Assembly: GCA_023052935.1 (NCBI GenBank) | Contig: CM041294.1 | Coordinates: 36,045,236 to 36,109,235 of the forward strand | DNA from: Piezodorus guildinii | Lineage: Eukaryota > Arthropoda > Insecta > Hemiptera > Pentatomidae | DNA: 64,000 bases | Direction of reading: 5' to 3' | In this document: positions 58,078-64,000 of the stretch, piece by piece | Position numbering within the stretch: the first letter of the stretch is position 1 | Layout: the number at the start of each line of letters is the position of its first letter | The notes under the pieces: generated by a model | Told to the model about the DNA's origin: nothing | The model's database searches: none | Seen by the model: only the letters and a program-made list of their open reading frames with translations | Translations under genes and position numbers: made by a program

Positions 58078-58382
58078 AAACAAACCTGTACCACTAGAAC
58101 CCATGAAGGGTCTTGGGCTCGGTACATATAGAGATTCGTACTGTTTCTGGGCCAACAGCAGTGCAATGAGGTGATTAGGCCTTCAATTACGCTCATCCGC
58201 CAGTTTTTTCCCAATTATTTTGGGTACCCACTTTATAGAGGCCTAGGTGGGTCTCCATACCCTAAGGTCGCCCCCCGACTGAATTAACACAGTAAATAAT
58301 ATTTTGCCACAGCCGGAATTCGAGTCCATGACCCTGAGCACGGAAGACTAGCGCTCTATCTACTAGTCCACGCCGCTCCCTT
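58078..58382 (-). mobile_element. tRNA-derived SINE, family 2, copy b
   Basis: Minus-strand head GGGAGCGGCGTGGACTAGTA GATAGAGCGC (Box A) and GGACTCGAATTCCGGC (Box B). Body with TAAGCCTAATCACCTCATTG-type sequence, CAGAAACAGTACGAATCTCT and the 3' end GGTACAGGTTTG shared with copy a. No long A tail, though A-rich sequence follows on that strand. Confidence 0.78.
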
Positions 58383-59585
58383 AAAAGAAAACATAAGGAA
58401 CTCATATTTAGGGAACGATTTTATTATAAAAATGAATTTATTTTGATTATTGTGTAGCAACCATAGTATTGGGTTGTAAAATAAGTTAGTGTTTTTTACT
58501 GGTGCTTTCAATAAAAACTTCACATTCTTGTAAATATTTTTAAACTATTATCTTGTGCGATATCCCGTGTCACGGAGTGTGGGTTGTCTGTGACCAATGC
58601 TTGAATTCGGTCATCATCAACAGTTGAAGGACGTCCCGGAAGCTTTTCGTCTTCCTGGTTAAAATTTCCTGTTTCGAAGAAAAAAACAAATCAAAAAAAC
58701 TAAGTTTGTTTCGGGGTTTCCTGGCTATTCCAGATAAAGATTACACATGTCTTGAATAAAAAAATAAACAAGTCAGTGAGCTGAATAAATAACTCTTGAC
58801 CACGTAAATATGGATTGTTTGGAAGAAATGTGTTAAAGTTTGTTCATTTTCAGTCATTATTAATATTGAAGATAATATACTCCCTTAAAAAATCAATAAA
58901 TAACAGATTAATCATTAAATAAGTATTACAAAACTAATTATGAACTCCAAAGGATTATTTTCCTTTTTAAAAAGAATTGAGTTTTAATTAACAATATTGA
59001 GAGAACGATGAACGATCCTCTGTTGTAGTTTAATCCATTGTCGTAGTTAATATCTGCCCCCTTTTATCCTTTCGGACCTGAATTTTTTCACATTTTTGGC
59101 GCCCAAAGGTGGGGGGGGGAGTGCTTTAGCAAATGAGATTTCTACAGTAACCCGCCCAGATTAGATTTCTTTAGGTTCACTGTTCCCAAGAAGAATGGAA
59201 TTGGGAGAAAAACGAAGACTTTCAATGTAACAAATATAAATTTACCTCTGAATAAACCTGCAATTTATTCGCATTCCAGAATTCATTCGTTGATGGCCTT
59301 TGTTAGATTTTCTTTTCTTATCCTCTATTCTTTCCTCCCTCTTCTTCCGGATTTATGGTATTTTTTAGTACATGTTTATAATATTTGTTTTATGTAGGTA
59401 GTGAAATCGAATTAGAAAATGGTATAGAATATGATATGGTGGTAGCGAAAAATAAATGAATTGCCGTATTGTGAATTTTAGTTTGGTTATTTATTAGTGA
59501 AAAGATGTTTCAATTTAAAAAAACAACAACTTATAACCAAAATATTTGTATATTCTACATTATGTGTCGTTTTAAAAACAACACT
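58383..59585. other. Unannotated sequence
   Basis: No gene recognised. A G-run (GGGGGGGGG) near 59113-59120 lies in a slightly GC-richer patch. Confidence 0.3.
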
Positions 59586-59679
59586 CATCAGAGATATGGT
59601 TACAATCGATAAGGCCATGAATCCGAGGAGTAGATTTAAAAGGTGTTGGAAGCGAGATCTCTTGTGTTAATTAATTATA

Positions 59680-59868
59680 TACTGCCATCTTCAGTTACCA
59701 AACAATTCTTGTCTTCATGGTGTGTAGGTAATTCTTTAAGGAAACGTCATGTCCAAATGGTAAATATAAAAAATTATGATATGAGGTTTCTTTAAAAAGT
59801 TGCCTTACACAAGATAAGGAGAAAATGGTTTGGCACCTGAAGATGGCATATAAGCCGACAGCCTTGTC
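59680..59868. repeat. Weak third inverted hammerhead-like pair
   Basis: TGCCATCTTCAG at 59684-59695 is the exact inverse of CTGAAGATGGCA at 59839-59850. The plus-strand one continues TATAAGCCGACAGCC, resembling a decayed CTGA.GA - stem - GCCGAAA core. Orientation again points outward. Confidence 0.3.
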
Positions 59869-59960
59869 GAGGTGGTTGTATTTACTTCAATGACAGGTCT
59901 TCAGAAGGCCTCGACAATGCCTGTCCAATCGGAGTGATGAGATGGAGTAGGATTCGCTCA

Positions 59961-60228
59961 GCGTGGTAGAAGCACGGCAGTAGCGAGGATTAAGAGGGAA
60001 CTCACCCTGCGTGGTAGTAGCACGACAGTAGTGAGGACCAGGAGAGAATCACTCTGCGTGGTAGCAGCACGACAGTAGTGAGGACCAGAGAGAATCACCC
60101 TGCGTGGTAGTAGCACGACAGTAGTGAGGATCAGGAGAGAATCACTCTGCGTGGTAGTAGCACGACAGTAGTGAGGATCAGGAGAGAATCACTCTGCGTG
60201 GTAGTAGCACGGCAGTAGTGTTGAGGAG
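59961..60228 (+). repeat. 47-bp minisatellite, about 5.7 units
   Basis: Units start GCGTGGTAGTAGCACGACAG at 59961, 60009, 60056, 60102, 60149 and 60196 (periods 48, 47, 46, 47, 47) and differ by few bases. The last unit is partial. GC-rich compared with surroundings. Confidence 0.95.
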
Positions 60229-60480
60229 CCCTCATAGGTGCAAATGGGTCAATACCAAAAAGCCCATTCTATGAGAGAGGAATAATTAAATAGAAAGGGG
60301 AATCAAATAACAACTACAGATATTATGGTAAAACCAAGGAGGGCATATCTGAGATAAGTAAGCAGGTAAGAAAGGTTAAGGCGAGGTGAGGAGAAGATGC
60401 CATGGCTTAGACACGCTGGGTGTATATAACCTTATGGCCAATCTCAGCACCGAGCGGTAACCGTTTTACTTTACTTGTTA
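60229..60480. other. Unannotated spacer
   Basis: Moderate complexity, nothing recognised. Confidence 0.3.
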
Positions 60481-60491
60481 CAGGCTCAGAT

Positions 60492-60710
60492 TTGTTATTA
60501 TTTTTTTTTTATCATCCTCCTTTTAATTTATTGTCCAAATTACATTGGTATAAAGAATAATATTTACAATTATTACATGCATATTCACATTTCTTGAGCA
60601 CATACAATTTTATTTTTCTTGATTGTGGTGCTGGTGGAGCTCCCTGGTGACGGGCCGCTGAATTTCCCCGGGCGTCCGTACGGATGGCGGGCGGTCACAG
60701 CCTTTTACTT
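60492..60710 (-). mobile_element. Possible LINE 3' end
   Basis: On the minus strand a GC-rich stretch reading RPPSVRTPGEIQRPVTRELH QHHNQEK and a stop is followed by an AT-rich UTR ending in poly-A (poly-T at 60500-60510 on plus). Layout as at the end of an R1-type LINE; only the shape supports it. Confidence 0.35.
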
Positions 60711-61001
60711 CACTATTGAAATCTGACCTTAACCTTGATATAATAATAACCCTAATATATAATAATATACTAAACTAGAAATAGTTTTTGTAATAAATAA
60801 AATTAAAATAGCTTACATTTTTATTTTCCCTAAAAATTTAAATTTTATTCTTACTTTATCTATTTTAATAAATAATATTGGTATATTATTTATACCGGTA
60901 TAGGTTATCACTAGCAATTGCTCTTCTCGAAAAGTTAATTGCGAATTAATTGATAACATTTTGGAGACAATTTTTGGCGTGGTTAGTTCAACTGAACCAC
61001 G
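60711..61001. other. Upstream region of the Jockey-clade LINE
   Basis: The 5' UTR of the downstream element should lie in here, but I cannot fix its first base. The stretch from about 60920 (TAGCAATTGCTCTTCTCGAA) to the ATG is less AT-rich and is the likeliest 5' UTR. Confidence 0.35.
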
Positions 61002-62267
61002 GTGTCTATGGCGAGCGATAGCCCACCTATATTGGATCGGACCTCCGACCTGAGGCTGGGTGTGCTCCCAGAGACCAGTATCGTCTCACTTTCCAGGTCA
61101 GCGAATTTGGCCCCCTCACTTCACCATCCTACGATACATATTGAATGCATGGACATTGAAAAAAAGGGTGACAAACGAAGAAGCCAGGACAGCGCTGGCT
61201 TTCAATACCCTAAGAAAACATCAAAACCAACAACTTCACCATCAGTGAAAATAGATGTCTCCAACTCCTTTTCTGCCCTTCAAACAAATGAAGAGCAAAA
61301 AAATGATTCAGTACCTAAAAAACCACCTCCTATAGTTCTCAACGCTAACACCAAAATATCTGCAATTCATAGTTTAATGAAAATCAATAATATCACAGAA
61401 TACTACATTCAAAAATCGAAAGATTACGTAAAAATATTCGCTGATGATATTGAACTCCACAATAAAGTAAAAAACATTCTTATTGGCTGTGGAAGCCAAT
61501 TTCACACATATGCCCCTCGTGGTGCTACTAAGCCTTGTCGTAAATTTGTTATTCTCAATTTAGATGTTTATCACGACATATCGGAAATTAGAAAGGCCCT
61601 GATGTTAGTAAATGGCATCTTGGATGTCCGAAGAATGCAAAAAACAGATCCTAGTGGAAACAGACATGAAATACCTCCCGTTCTCGTTACCGCTTCGGCT
61701 GACACAAAAATAGAAGATATTAAGGCCATAAGGCATATTAATAAAGTTCTTTTCAAAGTAGCCCCATATAAAGAACAGAAAGAAACTCCACAGTGCTATC
61801 GTTGTCAGCAGCTTGGGCACACAAAAAACCACTGCTATCGGCTGCCGGTCTGCGTTCGATGTTCAGGGCCTCACGACATCAAAGACTGCCAACGAGAGGT
61901 TAATAAGATCAGATGTACAAACTGTTCAGACGAACACGTAGCTTCATATCGCCAATGTCCGAAAAGGATAGAGTTATTGGCACAACTACAAAAGAAGAAT
62001 AAAGACACCGCCAACAAGAACGCTCAAGAAAAAATCAATCCTTCTTTCTCAGCAGCCGATTTTCCAGAGATACCTCAACTGCCTTCTGCTAAAACCACCT
62101 TCACTAAGACACTATTTAACGAGGACCGGACTCCACCACCCTGGGTAGATCAGTTCACAACAACCCTAACCAATTTTATGAACACTATCACAAATCAAAT
62201 AACCCAACTTATTCAGACAGTCGTTTCTCTCTTCACCAACAAACATGCTAATAGCATACCATCATAA
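61002..62267 (+). CDS. Jockey-clade LINE ORF1 (Gag-like nucleocapsid)
   Basis: 421 residues from ATG to TAA with no break. It would bind element RNA and act as a nucleic-acid chaperone in the RNP. Residues about 1-110 are low-complexity and charged. About 188-264 is the RRM-related domain preceding the knuckles (VYHDISEIRKALMLVNGILD, IRHINKVLFKVAPYKEQKET), as in PRE_C2HC proteins. Three zinc knuckles follow: C265-C268-H273-C278 (CYRCQQLGHTKNHC), C284-C287-H291-C296 (CVRCSGPHDIKDC) and C305-C308-H312-C319 (CTNCSDEHVASYRQC). This CCHC triplet is typical of Jockey ORF1. The C-terminus has a hydrophobic T/Q-rich stretch (TTLTNFMNTITNQITQLIQT). The first ATG is used since nothing in frame is seen closely upstream. 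Confidence 0.88.
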   Translation: MSMASDSPPILDRTSDLRLGVLPETSIVSLSRSANLAPSLHHPTIHIECMDIEKKGDKRRSQDSAGFQYPKKTSKPTTSPSVKIDVSNSFSALQTNEEQKNDSVPKKPPPIVLNANTKISAIHSLMKINNITEYYIQKSKDYVKIFADDIELHNKVKNILIGCGSQFHTYAPRGATKPCRKFVILNLDVYHDISEIRKALMLVNGILDVRRMQKTDPSGNRHEIPPVLVTASADTKIEDIKAIRHINKVLFKVAPYKEQKETPQCYRCQQLGHTKNHCYRLPVCVRCSGPHDIKDCQREVNKIRCTNCSDEHVASYRQCPKRIELLAQLQKKNKDTANKNAQEKINPSFSAADFPEIPQLPSAKTTFTKTLFNEDRTPPPWVDQFTTTLTNFMNTITNQITQLIQTVVSLFTNKHANSIPS

Positions 62268-62269
62268 AT

Positions 62270-62985
62270 TTCAACGCCAACGGATTTTTAAAACGCAAAG
62301 AGGAAATCGAAGTGTTATTATCTTTAACTCGCCCGTCTATCGCGGTCTTCACCGATACAAAATTAGTACAAGAAGTACAAATTTGTGGTTACTCGACAAT
62401 CTCCGATGATAGTCAGGACCCGCATGGAGGAGTACTAATAGCAGTTCGGAAGAGAATAGTATGGAAGAAAGTATCTCCGTTAACCTCAGTAATTGACAAA
62501 ACCATTCATCATGTCACTGTTCAAGTACGTTTAGGACAACCAATATGTATTAAAGAATGTACAGACGTCCACGTAGTTCGCTGGTGGAATTTAATCGAAT
62601 AATGGTGGAATGTAGTAAGAAAAGCAATCACTGGATTATCGGAGATTTAAATGCTCGCCATTCGCAATGGCATAATAACAAAAGCAATAAAGCGGGCCAA
62701 TTCATTCTCAAATCAGCTTTTACTGTGATCCACCCTTCCTCTCATACTTTCAGGCATTCAGCTAACCCTTCATCGACCTCAACCATCGACCTGATCCTGA
62801 CAAGACAACCTCACAAAATCACTGCATGTGAAGCTCTTGACTTCATTTCGTCAGACCACCGTCCGGTATATTATGAATTAATGGGTAAAATGGAGAAGCC
62901 AAAACCGACAAACTACAGTTACCGACAGGCAGATTGGGATATGTACCGGAAACCCTTGGACACAAAAGGAAGAAGTTGATTCGTA
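62270..62985 (+). pseudogene. Jockey-clade LINE ORF2, endonuclease domain
   Basis: Starts right after the ORF1 stop: NFNANGFLKRKEEIEVLLSL (the N of the first motif) then SIAVFTDTKLV, where the usual catalytic Glu of the E-T motif is Asp. After a one-base frame change near 62560 it continues SLVEFNRIMVECSKKSNHWI IGDLNARHSQW (catalytic D and N of GD.NA.H), TSTIDLIL and FISSDHRPV (catalytic D-H). These are APE-type endonuclease motifs that would nick target DNA. No ATG is close to the start in this frame. A stop at 62979 after DTKGRS ends the frame. Confidence 0.75.
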
Positions 62986-64000
62986 CATAATTGATTTCAC
63001 TAATAAGGTAGTAAACGCTGCAAATGCCGCAATTTCCGAAATACGCACCAGTTCCTCCTTTCTTACAATCACCTCCCCCCCGATCACATTCTGCAACTCA
63101 TTGCGCTACGCAACAAATGGAAGAACAAGTGGTATCGTACTAAAAACCCCGGTATAAAGAGCACGGTCAACGCGTTGACATCACAAATTCGCAGGCTGAT
63201 GAAAATATGGAAATCGAGTTTGTGGCAGGATAAACTTAATGCAACACATGGGGATCATAGGAAGTTTTGGAAACTTTTACGCACATCAACAAAAAAGGTG
63301 TCTTCAGTAAGAATCCATGATGGTGATAATATCATGCATACAGATAAGCAAGGGACATACTCGCTGAATATTACAAGAAAAGCTTTCAAAACCAAGCTTC
63401 ATACGATCTGCCCCATGAAGAGTTCCCTCGCCAGCAAAACTTTATGTTTTTATCACCTAAAAAACTTAAAACGATCCTTCGCAGAACAAAGGGTAATAAA
63501 GCACCAGGAAATGATGGGATTCAAACAATCTTATTAAAACAATTACCTAAGAAAGGTATCATTCACTTGACAAATCTTTACAACTCCTGCTTCCGCTTAA
63601 GATATTATCCAGATACATGGAAAAAGGCCATTCTCATACCCTTGCTGAAGCCAGCAAAAAATGGAGACAAACCAGAACATTACCGCCCGGTATGTTTGCT
63701 GCCACATTTAGGAAAAATTTTCGAAAAAGTAATTATCAACTACTTAAGAGATTTCTGCACGGATCACGACATTATTCCTCCCGAGCAAACAGGGTTCCAA
63801 TCTCAGTTAAGTACTGAGCATCCACTGATAAGGCTACAAGCGGACGTTACAAGAAATCTAAGAAATAATCTGCCACAGCAATGATTTCTATGGATTGTTC
63901 TAAAGCCTTTGACTCTGTGTCGCATGGATCGCTATGTCAACAACTCATGACCTTAGACTGTCCGGAGCAACTTTTCTCAATCATAAAGTCATTCCTTATG
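62986..64000 (+). pseudogene. Jockey-clade LINE ORF2, reverse transcriptase N-terminal part
   Basis: Several frames: LRNKWKNKWYRTKNPGI-type sequence, RLMKIWKSSLWQDKLNATHG, DHRKFWKLLRTSTKK, then from 63444 KGNKAPGNDGIQTILLKQLP (RT motif 0), TWKKAILIPLLKPAKNGDKP EHYRPVCLLPHLGKIFEKVI (motifs 1-2), IPPEQTGFQSQLSTEHPLIR (motif 2a) and, after a one-base shift at about 63880, AMISMDCSKAFDSVSHGSL (motif A with catalytic D). Motifs B and C with YADD lie beyond the window. Frame breaks near 62979, 63360 and 63880. Confidence 0.8.

Larger units (their letters stand above)
60920..64000 (+). mobile_element. Jockey-clade LINE with ORF1 and most of ORF2, cut by window end
   Basis: Carries Gag-like ORF1 (61002-62267) and then ORF2 with endonuclease (about 62270-62985) and the start of reverse transcriptase (about 63000-64000). 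Distinct from the 2.74 kb Jockey: the RT segments do not match closely. ORF2 has at least four frame breaks, so the copy is probably dead although ORF1 is open. Confidence 0.85.

Noticed and set aside
59961..60228. CRISPR-like array
   Set aside because: Direct 47-bp units are contiguous without unique spacers, and the genome is eukaryotic: a minisatellite.
61571..61832. Minus-strand small hydrophobic ORFs within Jockey ORF1
   Set aside because: Antisense shadows of a well-supported plus-strand coding region.

Overview
This is a window of AT-rich, intron-and-repeat-type eukaryotic DNA, most likely from an insect (possibly a hemipteran; this is inference from the transposon mix, not proven). 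There are no operons, ribosome binding sites or CRISPR arrays. Long homopolymers and dinucleotide runs are everywhere, and nearly all recognisable coding potential belongs to transposable elements. I found no host protein-coding gene that I could defend.

Layout. 0-5 kb: a CR1/L2-like LINE tail (0.6-1.2 kb) and one copy of an abundant ~0.95-1.1 kb non-autonomous repeat (here called family H) that is split by a younger, target-site-duplicated, 5'-truncated Jockey retrotransposon (2.74-3.96 kb). 7-13 kb: a Jockey remnant, a tRNA-derived SINE, two head-to-tail copies of family H (8.36-10.26 kb), a fragment with a hammerhead-ribozyme-like motif, and a decayed Jockey-type reverse transcriptase. 15-26 kb: a 152-bp near-perfect inverted repeat, long microsatellites, SINEs, and fragments of three LINE lineages (L2/CR1-like, an unplaced LINE with a CETW...RRWED tail, and an RNase H-bearing LINE). 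29-38 kb: two more family H fragments, a Merlin/IS1595-like transposase remnant, a TIR-bounded internally deleted mariner, and a LINE 3' UTR family. 39-47 kb: a third Jockey copy, an internally deleted piggyBac-like element with TTAA ends, a multimeric family H cluster with an almost identical 670-bp tandem duplication, and a fold-back element carrying two opposed hammerhead-like motifs. 47-55 kb: an unclassified repeat family, Jockey remnants on both strands, an R1-clade LINE fragment and a 734-bp local duplication. 55-64 kb: two more family H copies interleaved with two copies of a second tRNA-derived SINE, a 47-bp minisatellite, and a long Jockey-clade LINE (ORF1 intact; ORF2 endonuclease and reverse transcriptase broken by frameshifts) that runs off the right end.

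How it works together: the region is a nest of successive insertions. The only long apparently intact reading frames are the Jockey RT frame at 2.7-3.8 kb and the Jockey ORF1 at 61.0-62.3 kb. The most interesting material is structural and non-coding: family H (Helentron/DINE-like by architecture), the paired hammerhead-like motifs, two SINE families, and two small internally deleted DNA transposons with preserved ends.
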